The notes under the pieces were generated by a model that saw only the letters and a list, made by a program, of their open reading frames with translations, had not been told where the DNA came from and did not search any database. Both the position numbers and the translations under genes were made by a program. A stretch of DNA of 64,000 nt, taken from the NCBI RefSeq assembly GCF_000212415.1, contig NC_015500.1:1-64000 (forward strand). Reading direction: 5' to 3'. The DNA is from Treponema brennaborense DSM 12168. GTDB taxonomy: Bacteria; Spirochaetota; Spirochaetia; Treponematales; Treponemataceae. This document shows, piece after piece, positions 1-8,948 of the stretch (positions are counted from its first letter, which is position 1; each line of letters begins with the position of its first letter).

Positions 1-15
1 TTTAGTATACCCATA

Positions 16-45
16 TTGCAGAAAAAAGTAAAGGCAGTCTATAAT
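16..45 (+). promoter_or_regulatory. Putative dnaA promoter
   Basis: A perfect TATAAT lies at 40-45 with a TTGCAG-like -35 at 16-21 and an 18-bp spacer. The dnaA ATG follows only six bases after the -10, so a transcript from here would start at or next to the start codon. No Shine-Dalgarno is placed for the dnaA ATG. Other promoters may lie left of the window. Confidence 0.5.
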
Positions 46-51
46 GGATAA

Positions 52-1593
52 ATGGCTGAACTCAACTACGCTCCCTTTTGGGAAGAATCACTAAAACAAA
101 TAGAAGAAACCTTTATTCAAAACGGAAAAGAAGCCGAATTCAGGATTTGGTTTAACATAACGTACGCCGAATCGCAGGATATGAAAATAGTCGCGTCGGT
201 TCCGTCGTTGTTTTTCCGCGATCAGATGATTTCCCGCGGATATGCGGCGCTTATACAGAACAAGCTCGAAGAACTTTCCGGTCAGGCCATACAGCTTGAA
301 TTCATAATCATACCAAAAAACATGCAAACTGCCGCTCAAACCGGCGGCGGACACCCGGCCTCATCCGTTCACCCGGCGGCGCCCGTTCATCCGGATTCAG
401 CCGCTCACACGCCGTCGTCTGGCCGGCCGGCGGCGTACCGCCTCCCCGCAGACGCTCCTGCCGATACGGTGTCCGACACAGTGAAACCTTTCGGTCAATA
501 CGGCGAACGTTCGGCTTCCCGTCCGCTCGGCGAACCGCTTCACGAACAGACCCGCCGGCATCCTCAGTTGAACCCGAACTACACGTTCGACAATTTCGTT
601 ACCGGAGACGATAATTCGTTCGTATACAACGCGGCACTCGCCGTTTCAAAAAACCCCGGACGTACGTATAATCCGCTTTTGATATACGGCGGCGTAGGTC
701 TCGGTAAAACGCATCTCATGGAAGCTATCGGAAACGAAGTATACAAATCGTCCGGCGGAAACATCGTCTACATTACCGCCGAAAACTTTACGAACGAATT
801 CATTCAGTCCATAAATACCAAAACCCAGTCAAAATTCAAGTCGAAGTACCGCAACGCGGACATACTGCTCATAGACGACATTCACTTTTTTCAGGATAAA
901 GACGGTACTCAAGAAGAATTGTTTCACACGTTCAACGCGCTGTACGAAAATTTTAAACAGCTGGTGTTCACGTGCGACCGTCCCGTATCGGAACTGAAAA
1001 ACATGACAGACCGGCTGCGTTCGCGTTTTGAACGCGGACTTTCCGTCGATATCCATATGCCAAAATACGAAATCCGGCGCGCGATTCTTGAACGGAAACT
1101 GCAGTCGATGGGCAAAAAAGTTCCCGGCGAAGTCATCGATTTGATCGCTCAGAACGTACAAACGAACGTCCGTGATTTGGAAGCGTCTCTTACCAAGATG
1201 GTTGCGTATATAGAACTCACCGGAAAGGATTTGACGATCGACGTTGCGCGCAAGGAATTGCGCGATACGTTCTTTTCTCCGAAAGCCTCGAATATTACCG
1301 TAGAAAACATACAGAGGGTCGTCGCCGATTATTTCGGCATATCGTATTCGGATATAAAAGGCAAAAAACGCACCAAAAACGTCATGCTTCCCCGCCATTT
1401 AGCGTTATATATCGCACGTGAACTGACCGAATATTCGACGACCGAACTCGGAATGGAATTCGGCGGACGCGATCATACTACCGTCATGCACGCGTGCCAG
1501 AAAATAGAAGATCAGCTGCGCTCGGATTCCACGCTTGAATCCACCGTGCAGACGCTGGTACGCAGCATAAAAGATTATAAAAAACAAGGATAA
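52..1593 (+). CDS. dnaA: Chromosomal replication initiator DnaA
   Basis: DnaA binds the origin as an ATP-driven oligomer, opens the DNA and helps load the replicative helicase. The 513 residues show the full four-domain layout: an N-terminal interaction domain (about 1-90), a His/Pro/Ala-rich linker (about 95-170), the AAA+ domain with Walker A GGVGLGKT near 213-220 and Walker B ILLIDD near 271, and the C-terminal DNA-binding domain with the signature GGRDHTTVMHA. The ATG at 52 matches the usual family start but has no ribosome-binding site; a TATAAT ends six bases before it. It is the first gene of the conserved dnaA-dnaN-recF order, and the gap behind it has origin features. The linker is longer and less conserved than the rest, as is normal. 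Confidence 0.98.
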   Translation: MAELNYAPFWEESLKQIEETFIQNGKEAEFRIWFNITYAESQDMKIVASVPSLFFRDQMISRGYAALIQNKLEELSGQAIQLEFIIIPKNMQTAAQTGGGHPASSVHPAAPVHPDSAAHTPSSGRPAAYRLPADAPADTVSDTVKPFGQYGERSASRPLGEPLHEQTRRHPQLNPNYTFDNFVTGDDNSFVYNAALAVSKNPGRTYNPLLIYGGVGLGKTHLMEAIGNEVYKSSGGNIVYITAENFTNEFIQSINTKTQSKFKSKYRNADILLIDDIHFFQDKDGTQEELFHTFNALYENFKQLVFTCDRPVSELKNMTDRLRSRFERGLSVDIHMPKYEIRRAILERKLQSMGKKVPGEVIDLIAQNVQTNVRDLEASLTKMVAYIELTGKDLTIDVARKELRDTFFSPKASNITVENIQRVVADYFGISYSDIKGKKRTKNVMLPRHLALYIARELTEYSTTELGMEFGGRDHTTVMHACQKIEDQLRSDSTLESTVQTLVRSIKDYKKQG

Positions 1594-1607
1594 ACGTTTA
1601 GACAACT

Positions 1608-1803
1608 TGTGTATAATATGATAAAATGTTGTGGAAGCAACGTTCACCGTTCGGATTTCGGAGGCATTGTGGAAAACCGAAGCATAACCGATAAGCGGTT
1701 GTTAGAACCGGAAACCGTTATCTTATAAACAGATATATCGGTTTTCCCGTTTTCCACAGCCCCTACTATTACTATTACTAATATATAAATTAGTATATAA
1801 TAA
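1608..1803. other. oriC: Candidate origin (oriC): DnaA boxes and DnaA-trio unwinding element
   Basis: The dnaA-dnaN gap holds DnaA-box-like sites: TGTGTATAA at 1608-1616 (reverse of TTATACACA), TGTGGAAG at 1630-1637, TGTGGAAAA at 1668-1676 and TTTTCCACA at 1750-1758. The last box is followed by a short C-rich stretch and then TACTATTACTATTACTA (1764-1780), and then an A/T-only tract to about 1803. On the lower strand this reads as repeated 3'-GAT/AAT-5' triplets, the DnaA-trio arrangement described for the Bacillus subtilis unwinding element. An imperfect stem (about 1690-1728, GATAAGCGGTT against AACCGTTATC) lies between the boxes. Box sequences deviate from the strict consensus, so origin function is inferred. 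Confidence 0.75.
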
Positions 1804-1840
1804 GCTGCTCAAAACAGTATTATTTTTAAAGGAGATACAT

Positions 1841-2944
1841 ATGAGATTCACGTTCGACAGAGACGCAATGGTAAAAGAAATTGCAATCGCTCAGGAAATA
1901 ATCTCTACCAAAAACGCGCTCTCAATACTTTCAAACGTATTGTTCATTGCCGAAAACAACACGCTCGCCATCAAAGCAACGGACATAAAAGTAAACTTTG
2001 AAACGAAAATTCCCGTCGTCATTGAAGAAGAAGGAACCACCACCATTTTCTGCGACAAATTCATGAGTATACTCGCTTCTCTTCCTCCGGGAGAAATCGA
2101 ATTCATTCAGGAAGATATAAAAGTTACGATAAAACCCATTTCAAAAAAAGTAAAATTCCAGCTTAAAAGTATGGCAAGCGATAAATTTCCGGAATTTTCA
2201 TCTGCGGAAAACGTTCCCTACTTCGACGTTCCCGCCGACCAATTCAAGGAAATGATTACGCAAACCATTTTCGCCGTTTCCGACGATGAAACGCGCTACT
2301 TCATGAACGGCGTGTTCTTTGAAAAAAAAGACGACAACCTCAACCTCGTTTCGACCGACGGCCGCCGTCTGGCTTTTTCTTCAAAAGCACTCTGTCAGGG
2401 CATTACCGATTTTCCGTCGGTAATCGTTCCCCCGAAAGTACTCACCGCGGTGCTCAAACGTGCTTCTTCCGAAGGAATGATTTCTCTGGCTATCGTAGAC
2501 AAAATGATTTACATAAAATTCGGCAATTACCATTTTTCATCGGTACTGCTCGAAGGTCAGTTCCCGAACTATCAGCGCGTCATTCCCGAAACCCAGGCGC
2601 ACAGCTTTGAACTTCAGAAAAGCGATCTTGCCGACGCATTAAAACGCGTTGCACTGCTCGTCGATCAGAAAGCACGCCGCGTTTACTTCGAGCTGAATCC
2701 GGGAACGCTTACAATCACTTCACAGGAATCGGATATCGGCGTGGCCAAAGAAGAAATACCGTGCCAGTATGACGGTGAAACGGTTACGATTGCAATGAAC
2801 TATTTGTATATCGACGAGCCTATGAAAGTAATGAACTGCGACAGAATCAAATTCGAATTTACCGAACCAATGCGCGCGGTAACGCTCAAACCGGTTCCCG
2901 AATCCGACTACTTCCACATCATTATGCCCATGCAGATGGAGTAA
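1841..2944 (+). CDS. dnaN: DNA polymerase III sliding clamp (beta subunit)
   Basis: The beta clamp is a ring that tethers DNA polymerase III and many repair proteins to DNA. At 367 residues it has the usual length, with three similar clamp domains. Recognisable segments include the N-terminal LSNVLFIAENNTLAIKATD, the central TDGRRLAF and the C-terminal MPMQ ending typical of the family. A clear AAAGGAGA ribosome site precedes the ATG at 1841. It sits between the origin region and recF, with only nine bases to the recF start, so the two are probably co-transcribed. Confidence 0.98.
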   Translation: MRFTFDRDAMVKEIAIAQEIISTKNALSILSNVLFIAENNTLAIKATDIKVNFETKIPVVIEEEGTTTIFCDKFMSILASLPPGEIEFIQEDIKVTIKPISKKVKFQLKSMASDKFPEFSSAENVPYFDVPADQFKEMITQTIFAVSDDETRYFMNGVFFEKKDDNLNLVSTDGRRLAFSSKALCQGITDFPSVIVPPKVLTAVLKRASSEGMISLAIVDKMIYIKFGNYHFSSVLLEGQFPNYQRVIPETQAHSFELQKSDLADALKRVALLVDQKARRVYFELNPGTLTITSQESDIGVAKEEIPCQYDGETVTIAMNYLYIDEPMKVMNCDRIKFEFTEPMRAVTLKPVPESDYFHIIMPMQME

Positions 2945-2953
2945 AAACAGTCG

Positions 2954-4042
2954 GTGCCGTTTCTTTCACTTTCGTGTACCAATTTCAGAAATCTTAAAAA
3001 CGATAAGATAGACCTTCTTTCAAAGGAGGTCTATTTTGTCGGTGAAAACGGTCAGGGAAAAAGCAATTTGCTCGAAGCCCTGTATTACGCTTCATACGCT
3101 TCGTCTTTTCGTACTCACAACGAACAGGAACTGGTGCGTTACGATGAAAAAGCGTTCAGCATTCGCACTTTGTTCCGTGAAGAAAACGATTCGGTCGTTT
3201 CGATGTCGATTCTTTTTGAAAATGGAAAAAAAACGATCCAGAAAAACGCCAAGAAAATAACCGACAGAAAGGAACTCGTCAATGCAATTCCGTGCGTTCT
3301 TTTTTGCCACGACGATCTGGATTTTGCCGTAGGCGAACCGGAACGCCGGCGTTTTTTCATAGACCAGTCGCTTTCCATGTACGACGCATTGTATATAGAC
3401 GAAATGCGCCGATTTAAAAAAGTGCTGAAAAGTCGGAATCTCGTACTCAAAAACCAACAGTACGACATGCTCGATGCGTACGACACGCAACTTGCTCAGA
3501 ACGGTCTGTACGTTCAATACAAACGTAAAAAAATGATATTTACGTTCAACGGTATTTTTACGGCATTGTATGAAAAGGTAACGGGAATAGACGGAGTGAC
3601 CATATCGTACGAACCTTCGTGGAAAGAAACGTCTCACACCGTACCGGACGTAGATAGTATCGTTGATCTGCTCAAAAACAGACGATCCGCCGATATGATG
3701 ATGGGGACGACGATGAGCGGCCCGCACCGGGATAGGATTCGATTTATCCGCGGCGGAAAGCCGTTCATTCCGACCGCATCCACCGGACAGCGGCGGCTTG
3801 CTTCCATTTTGCTCAGGGCAGCGCAGGCGGTGTATTATACGGAGATAACGGGCAGAAAACCCGTTCTGCTGATGGACGACGTGTTGCTTGAACTAGACCC
3901 CGATAAACGACAGAAAGTAACCGCCCTGCTCCCGCCGTACGATCAGCTTTTCTGTACGTTTTTACCGGGAGAACCGTATGAACGGTATCGCCGCAGCGAT
4001 ACGCGCGTGTATTTCATTGAAAACGGAGAATGGCATGAGTAA
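2954..4042 (+). CDS. recF: DNA replication and repair protein RecF
   Basis: RecF is an SMC-like ATPase that helps load RecA at gaps with RecO and RecR. The 362 residues carry Walker A GENGQGKS near 30-37, the ABC signature region STGQRRLASILL near 275 and Walker B PVLLMDD near 305. The start used is GTG at 2954 (reading VPFLSLSCTNFRN), which fits the family N-terminus. The 3' end overlaps the next gene: the ATG at 4035 lies inside the last codons, so translation is likely coupled. Confidence 0.97.
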   Translation: MPFLSLSCTNFRNLKNDKIDLLSKEVYFVGENGQGKSNLLEALYYASYASSFRTHNEQELVRYDEKAFSIRTLFREENDSVVSMSILFENGKKTIQKNAKKITDRKELVNAIPCVLFCHDDLDFAVGEPERRRFFIDQSLSMYDALYIDEMRRFKKVLKSRNLVLKNQQYDMLDAYDTQLAQNGLYVQYKRKKMIFTFNGIFTALYEKVTGIDGVTISYEPSWKETSHTVPDVDSIVDLLKNRRSADMMMGTTMSGPHRDRIRFIRGGKPFIPTASTGQRRLASILLRAAQAVYYTEITGRKPVLLMDDVLLELDPDKRQKVTALLPPYDQLFCTFLPGEPYERYRRSDTRVYFIENGEWHE

Positions 4043-4562
4043 AGACGTGTATTCGGCTGCCGACGTCATAAACACCGTGTTTTCGGGAATCAGCGTGAAC
4101 GACATGCAAAACGCGCAGCACATGTCCGCGCGGTGGAAGGATATTCTCGTTTCCATAACCGGCTGCGGCCAAAAACTCGCCGATCACAGTAAAATCATCG
4201 ATTTGAAAAACGGCGTGCTGCTGATAGAAACCGATCATCCGGGATGGATCCAGCTGTTTGAAATGCATCGCGCGTACATATTGAAAGGGCTTAAAATGAA
4301 AATACCGATGCTTGAAATAAAATCCCTTTCATACCGGCTCAAAGGCGCGCGCGGAGAACTGCACGGCGGGATGCGCGACCTCACCAGAGAAGAAATGGAA
4401 GCGGCCGTTGAAAAACAATGCGGAAGTTCCGGTGCGGATTGCGCAGTGTCCGGTGAAAAAAAACGGCCGGAATCTGCGGAAAATGCGGAACTTCCGCCTG
4501 AATTGAAAACTATTTTCGATCGATTTAAAAAATCAATGTTGACTAATAAGTCAAAAATGTGA
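4035..4562 (+). CDS. DUF721 / DciA-like protein
   Basis: A 175-residue protein of the DUF721 family, related to DciA, which in many bacteria brings the replicative helicase to the origin. The N-terminal half has the family pattern: a tryptophan followed by LVSITGCGQKLADHSKIIDL, then a strand GVLLIETDHPGWIQLFEM. The C-terminal 60 residues are charged and probably disordered. An in-frame start further up (3978) exists, but the ATG at 4035, overlapping the recF stop, gives the family-like N-terminus. Its place after recF in the origin cluster supports a replication role; the helicase-loading role itself is inferred. Confidence 0.85.
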   Translation: MSKDVYSAADVINTVFSGISVNDMQNAQHMSARWKDILVSITGCGQKLADHSKIIDLKNGVLLIETDHPGWIQLFEMHRAYILKGLKMKIPMLEIKSLSYRLKGARGELHGGMRDLTREEMEAAVEKQCGSSGADCAVSGEKKRPESAENAELPPELKTIFDRFKKSMLTNKSKM

Positions 4563-4566
4563 TATT
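4539..4566 (+). promoter_or_regulatory. Putative rpmH-rnpA promoter
   Basis: TTGACT at 4539-4544 and GATATT at 4561-4566, 16 bp apart, lie inside and just past the end of the DUF721 gene, about 85 bases before rpmH. This would allow the ribosomal protein and RNase P genes to be transcribed separately from dnaA-recF. Confidence 0.45.
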
Positions 4567-4650
4567 GTCTGAAGACTCATATTATAAATTCGAGGATCGC
4601 TGCCGTAAAAATTTACGTCTCGTATCCTTATCATAAAGGAGACGTGTTCC

Positions 4651-4806
4651 ATGAAACGGACATATCAACCCAGTAAAGTAAAGCGCAACAGAAAATTCGG
4701 TTTCCGCGCACGTATGGCTACCCACGGAGGACGTCTCATTCTGAAACGGCGCCGTGCGAAAGGACGCCATAAGCTTACTGTTTCTGACGAAAAGAAGCCC
4801 TATTAA
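4651..4806 (+). CDS. rpmH: Ribosomal protein L34
   Basis: A 51-residue, very basic protein that reads [20 protein letters not shown] and continues [19 protein letters not shown], the unmistakable L34 sequence of the large ribosomal subunit. A ribosome-binding AAAGGAGA lies 12 bases upstream. The seven or eight residues after the L34 core (VSDEKKPY) are a small C-terminal extension. It precedes rnpA as in most bacteria. Confidence 0.98.
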   Translation: MKRTYQPSKVKRNRKFGFRARMATHGGRLILKRRRAKGRHKLTVSDEKKPY

Positions 4807-4825
4807 TTTTTACTAAACACAGGGC

Positions 4826-5188
4826 ATGGGAACAGACTTGGTAAGAACCGGACGTTTTACCCGCGAAGAGCGGATAAAACGTTCCGCAGACATTCAGAAT
4901 CTGTTTAAAACAGGGAAACGGGTGGGCGTATCCGGCGCAAAAATGTTTGTTCTGCCGAATAATACGGATAAAAACCGTATAGCTTTTACTCTTCCCCGCG
5001 GTTACGGCAACGCGGTTGAACGGAATCGTTCAAAGCGCGTGAGCCGTGAAGCTTATCGTTATTTTAAAGCATTCCTGAACACCGGATACGACATGATATT
5101 TCTTGTCTATCCGGGAAATGATTCGTTCCGTACCCGGTGTGCCCAATTTCGTTATTTGTGTCAAAAAGCCGGAATTCTTTCATTGTGA
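4826..5188 (+). CDS. rnpA: Ribonuclease P protein component
   Basis: RnpA is the protein subunit that helps the RNase P RNA cut the 5' leader from precursor tRNAs. The 120 residues contain the family signature [20 protein letters not shown] (the RNR motif) at about 72-91 and a strongly basic surface. The gene begins 19 bases after rpmH. Its last bases overlap the GTG start proposed for yidD. The RNA subunit gene was not seen in this window. Confidence 0.95.
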   Translation: MGTDLVRTGRFTREERIKRSADIQNLFKTGKRVGVSGAKMFVLPNNTDKNRIAFTLPRGYGNAVERNRSKRVSREAYRYFKAFLNTGYDMIFLVYPGNDSFRTRCAQFRYLCQKAGILSL

Positions 5189-5406
5189 AAAATTTTCTGA
5201 CACGAGTTTTGTGTTCGCTGATTCGTTTGTATCAAGTTTGTATTTCCCCTCTTTTTCCTCCCTGCTGCAGATTTTATCCGACGTGTTCGGTGTATGCGCT
5301 GGAGGCTATCCGAAAACACGGCCCATTTAAAGGGTTTTTAATGGCGGTGCGGCGCGTTTTGCGGTGTAATCCGTTTTGCGACGGCGGGTACGATCCCGTT
5401 CCGTAA
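5185..5406 (+). CDS. yidD: Membrane protein insertion efficiency factor YidD
   Basis: A 73-residue member of the YidD (DUF37) family, which assists YidC in placing proteins in the inner membrane. Diagnostic residues are [31 protein letters not shown] and the ending GGYDPVP, with the conserved cysteine pattern. An ORF in this frame opens earlier at 5137, but the GTG at 5185, overlapping the rnpA stop, gives a normal YidD N-terminus ([11 protein letters not shown]). Order rnpA-yidD-yidC is the usual one. Confidence 0.93.
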   Translation: MKNFLTRVLCSLIRLYQVCISPLFPPCCRFYPTCSVYALEAIRKHGPFKGFLMAVRRVLRCNPFCDGGYDPVP

Positions 5407-5445
5407 ACGGCTGCAGGAATATCAATTTCAGGAGAAAAATCATTT

Positions 5446-7257
5446 ATGGAAAAAAATACAGTTTGGGCGATCATATTGTCGACGCTTGTTCTGGTAATTT
5501 TCATGTTCGTTCAGATCACTTTTTTTCCGGCAGTTCCGGCGGCCAAGCAGACTGAACAGTATCAGAATACGGCCGACGTTTCTTCCGCGCAGGGACAGCT
5601 GCCGGTAAACACGGTTGCCGTTTCCGGTGCGGAAGAAAACGGTTCATTAAATGCGGCCGGTTCCGCCGGTGATTCGGCAGCAGCCGTTACCGAAGAACAG
5701 TTCGTCATTCAAAACGGTAAAGTAAAAGTAACGTTTACGAACCGAGGCGGCGATATTATCAATTACGAACTGCTTGAACATAAAGACGGAAATTCCGGCG
5801 TGGAAATGGCCGACAACGTGTCGGCAAAAAACCGGGCTTTTTCCGTTTCATTCGGTGCAGCTGGTACGCCGATTATCGACGATATTTTCAGTGTAAAAAA
5901 AATAGACGATAACACTATCGGTTTTTATAAGACGTTTACGGTAAAAAACAACGACGGAACGGAAAGCAGTTTCGTATTTGCGAAGCAATATACCTTCGAT
6001 CCGGCGGGATATATGTTCCGGCTCGACGTGTCGATCGACGGCGACGACACGTTGAAAGGGTTGGCGTTCGGCAATTCGGCGTACACGATCCGCACGTCTC
6101 CGCAGATAGGGCCGTATTTCGACTCGAAAAACAACCGGTATGAAAACCGTACGTTCATGTCCTACAACGGCAGCAAAAAGAAAAAAACGACGCTCGGTTC
6201 CGGCCAGTCGAAAGTGTACGACGACGGTTACACGTGGACGGGCGTTTCGGGTAAATATTTTGAAATACTCGGCGTACCGCTCAATCCGACGGTCATGCAG
6301 GACGTTACGTATTCGGCTGCACTCGAAGTCGACAATTACGCGAACGCCCAGGTTATGATGAGCAGAGGTCCGATCACGCAGAGCGACGCGCAGGATACGT
6401 ATTATTTTTACGTCGGACCCAAGACGGAAGAAACGCTGAAAATTTACAACAACGCTGCGGAAAACGTGTGGCATCTTTCCGGGCTGAAACTGAACGAAAG
6501 TCTGGAATCTTCCGGCATACTGTTCTGGCTTGAAACGTTCCTGAAATGGTGTATGGAACTGCTGTATAAAATCATTCCGAATTGGGGCGTGTCTATCATC
6601 ATTTTGACCATTCTGCTGAAACTGGTCCTGTTCCCGCTGACGAAAAAAAGTTCGCTTTCGACTTTGAAAATGCAGGAACTGCAGCCGAAAATGCAGGAAA
6701 TTCAGGCGAAATTTAAAGATCAGCCGGATAAAATGAATGCGGAAATGGCAAAACTGTATAAGGAAACCGGTTACAATCCGCTTTCCGGCTGTCTGCCGCT
6801 CCTGATTCAATTTCCGCTCATTTTTGCAATGTACAATCTGTTCAACAATTACTTTGAGTTCCGCGGCGCGATGTTCATTCCCGGCTGGATTCCCGATCTG
6901 TCGGTGGGAGACAGCGTGTACGCGCTGAATTTCAATCTGCCGTTTTTGGGCAATCAGCTGCGGCTGCTGCCGATCATATACGTGATTTCGCAGCTGCTGT
7001 TCGGTAAGGTGACTCAAAGCGGTACCGCCGCGGGTGCGAGCGGTATGCAGATGAAAATCATGATGTACGGTATGCCGCTGTTTTTCTTCTTTATTTTTTA
7101 TAACGCACCGTCGGGACTGCTCATTTACTGGACGGTCAGCAACGCGCTGCAGCTCGTGCAGCAAGTGATATTGAATAAGACGATGAAAGCGAAACGCGCT
7201 GAAATTGAGAGCAGAGAACCTGAAAAGAAAGTATTTGTTCCCAGAAAGAAAAAATAA
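5446..7257 (+). CDS. yidC: Membrane protein insertase YidC
   Basis: YidC inserts and folds inner-membrane proteins, alone or with Sec. The 603-residue protein is the long, Gram-negative type: one N-terminal membrane segment (about 7-27), a large periplasmic domain (about 80-360) and the conserved insertase core (about 370-590) with FPLTKKSSLSTLKMQ, a charged hairpin loop and several membrane helices (for example CLPLLIQFPLIFAMY). It ends in a basic tail (KKVFVPRKKK). A GGAGAAAAAT site precedes the ATG. It lies in the rpmH-rnpA-yidD-yidC-jag cluster. Confidence 0.97.
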   Translation: MEKNTVWAIILSTLVLVIFMFVQITFFPAVPAAKQTEQYQNTADVSSAQGQLPVNTVAVSGAEENGSLNAAGSAGDSAAAVTEEQFVIQNGKVKVTFTNRGGDIINYELLEHKDGNSGVEMADNVSAKNRAFSVSFGAAGTPIIDDIFSVKKIDDNTIGFYKTFTVKNNDGTESSFVFAKQYTFDPAGYMFRLDVSIDGDDTLKGLAFGNSAYTIRTSPQIGPYFDSKNNRYENRTFMSYNGSKKKKTTLGSGQSKVYDDGYTWTGVSGKYFEILGVPLNPTVMQDVTYSAALEVDNYANAQVMMSRGPITQSDAQDTYYFYVGPKTEETLKIYNNAAENVWHLSGLKLNESLESSGILFWLETFLKWCMELLYKIIPNWGVSIIILTILLKLVLFPLTKKSSLSTLKMQELQPKMQEIQAKFKDQPDKMNAEMAKLYKETGYNPLSGCLPLLIQFPLIFAMYNLFNNYFEFRGAMFIPGWIPDLSVGDSVYALNFNLPFLGNQLRLLPIIYVISQLLFGKVTQSGTAAGASGMQMKIMMYGMPLFFFFIFYNAPSGLLIYWTVSNALQLVQQVILNKTMKAKRAEIESREPEKKVFVPRKKK

Positions 7258-7296
7258 TATTTTTTAGCCCGGCCCGTCCGGGCGGTGGAGTTATAT

Positions 7297-7998
7297 ATGG
7301 TATACGAATATGAAGGAAAGACCGAAAAGGAAGCTATTGAAAACGCCGCTTCGGAACTCGGACTCGAACGGGATCAGTTTGACGTAGAGATTCTGGAAAC
7401 GCAGAAAAACAGTTTGTTCAAAAAGGGTTACGTGCGTATCCGCGTTCATACCGTTGATACGAACGAGCACGTTGCTCCCGAATTCGACGGCGGAATGCCT
7501 AAGACGAAAAACACGCTGTTTGCCGATCCGCTTCCGCAGGATGAATTTGAAAAGAAACTGATAGATTTTACGGCGTCCGTTATCCGCAAAATGGGTTACG
7601 AAGTAACGGTTGAAATCATGTTCCGTGAAGAACGGAAAATCGGTATCAGACTGAATTCCGCCCATTCTTCGATTCTGATCGGCCGTAAAGGCAAAAACCT
7701 CGACGCGTTGCAGCTTTTAGCGAACGTGTACGCGGGCCGTTTGGGCCGTGAAGACGTTCGCGTCATTCTGGATACGGAAAATTATCGCATCCGGCGGGAA
7801 GAATCGCTGGTACGCCTTGCGTACAATACCGCCGACAAAGTGCGCACGACTCGGAATTCGATTCTGCTTGAACCGATGAATCCGTTTGAACGCCGGCTGA
7901 TACATACGACGCTGAACGACATTTCGGACGTAGAGACCAAAAGCGAAGGCGAAGGTCTGTACAAACAGGTGCGCGTTTTATATAAGGGTGTACGCTGA
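7297..7998 (+). CDS. jag: Jag / KhpB RNA-binding protein
   Basis: A 233-residue protein with an N-terminal Jag domain (MVYEYEGKTEKEAIENAASE), a KH domain with the GxxG loop IGRKGKNLD (about 125-190) and a C-terminal R3H domain containing NPFERRLIHTTL. The family binds single-stranded nucleic acid and is linked to cell-shape and division control in Gram-positives; its role in spirochaetes is not known to me. A GTG at 7285 is in frame, but GGTGGAG (7284-7290) is best used as ribosome site for the ATG at 7297. A small GC-rich hairpin (about 7268-7283) lies just upstream. The stop overlaps the next ATG (TGATG). Confidence 0.92.
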   Translation: MVYEYEGKTEKEAIENAASELGLERDQFDVEILETQKNSLFKKGYVRIRVHTVDTNEHVAPEFDGGMPKTKNTLFADPLPQDEFEKKLIDFTASVIRKMGYEVTVEIMFREERKIGIRLNSAHSSILIGRKGKNLDALQLLANVYAGRLGREDVRVILDTENYRIRREESLVRLAYNTADKVRTTRNSILLEPMNPFERRLIHTTLNDISDVETKSEGEGLYKQVRVLYKGVR

Positions 7999-8948
7999 TG
8001 ATGCTGAAAAGGTTCGCACTGAGGAATACCGTTTTTTCCGTGTGCCTTTTTTGTGCCGCATCGTTCGCCGGAGCCGAATCGGTTCCGGCTGCGGTAATCG
8101 AACCGGCTGCGGCAGTTGCGCCTGCGGTTGCAGGGACCGTGCCGGCTGCGGAAACTGGGCCGGCGGCCGTTGAGTCCGCCGCGGTTCCGAAACCGGCTTT
8201 TTCCGGTTCCGTTTTATTGGATCCGAGTGTTCGGGCCGAATTGGAAAAAACCGGCAATATCAAACAAAATCATTATAAGGACCCCGGAGCAAAACCCGTT
8301 TTATATCCGCGAACCGAACTGGGAGCCGCGCTGCTCGACACGTGGGCGGGTGATTCTGATCCGGTTTTTTTGGCGGAAACGCTGTATTTGCTTAAAAAAC
8401 CCGAATCGTCCGTCGGATTGAAAAACGATACGGATCTCATATCGAAAGTAGTCCGTTCCGTTTCCACGATGGAAGGTATTCCGTATTATTCAAACAGTGA
8501 AAAACGCATGAAAACACTGTATGAAAAATCCTATACGATTAATAATCCCACCGACCGGCAGAAAATTCCTGATGTAACGGAAGGTTCCGCCGATAATCTG
8601 TCGATATATGCGTTTCAGGAAGACGGAACCTTCGGTAAAATCGTATACGAAATCAAATATACGCAGCGTGAAAATGAAGTTTCAATGGTGATTCACAACG
8701 TTGCGCCCGTGAAGTTGTCTTTTATCACGGCGATAAAGCCCCAAAATTTGGCGCTGTCACTGCTTATCGTGGACGAAGGGGACGATCTGCTGGTTTATCT
8801 TTTGGCGCAGATCAAATTTCCGGCGCTGTCGCTGATAGAAAACGCGCTGAACAGATCGTTCGGTGCACGCCTTGACGCGACGTACAACTGGTTCGAGTCG
8901 GAATATCTGGATGCGAAAAAGCGCGAATCAGAAGGAGCCGTAAAATGA
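7998..8948 (+). CDS. Secreted protein of unknown function
   Basis: A 316-residue protein I do not recognise. It starts with a signal peptide (hydrophobic stretch [16 protein letters not shown], cleavage probably near residue 28), followed by a Pro/Ala/Val-rich low-complexity stretch (about 29-62) built from near-repeats of PAA and AV. The remainder looks globular and is rich in charged residues (for example [21 protein letters not shown]). Start ATG overlaps the jag stop, and its stop overlaps the next ATG, so it is translated with jag and the peptidyl-prolyl isomerase gene. It is probably periplasmic. Confidence 0.8.
   Translation: MMLKRFALRNTVFSVCLFCAASFAGAESVPAAVIEPAAAVAPAVAGTVPAAETGPAAVESAAVPKPAFSGSVLLDPSVRAELEKTGNIKQNHYKDPGAKPVLYPRTELGAALLDTWAGDSDPVFLAETLYLLKKPESSVGLKNDTDLISKVVRSVSTMEGIPYYSNSEKRMKTLYEKSYTINNPTDRQKIPDVTEGSADNLSIYAFQEDGTFGKIVYEIKYTQRENEVSMVIHNVAPVKLSFITAIKPQNLALSLLIVDEGDDLLVYLLAQIKFPALSLIENALNRSFGARLDATYNWFESEYLDAKKRESEGAVK

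Noticed and set aside
5848-7164. 438-residue ORF on the - strand
   Set aside because: Antisense to yidC, with low-complexity Arg/Gln/His composition.
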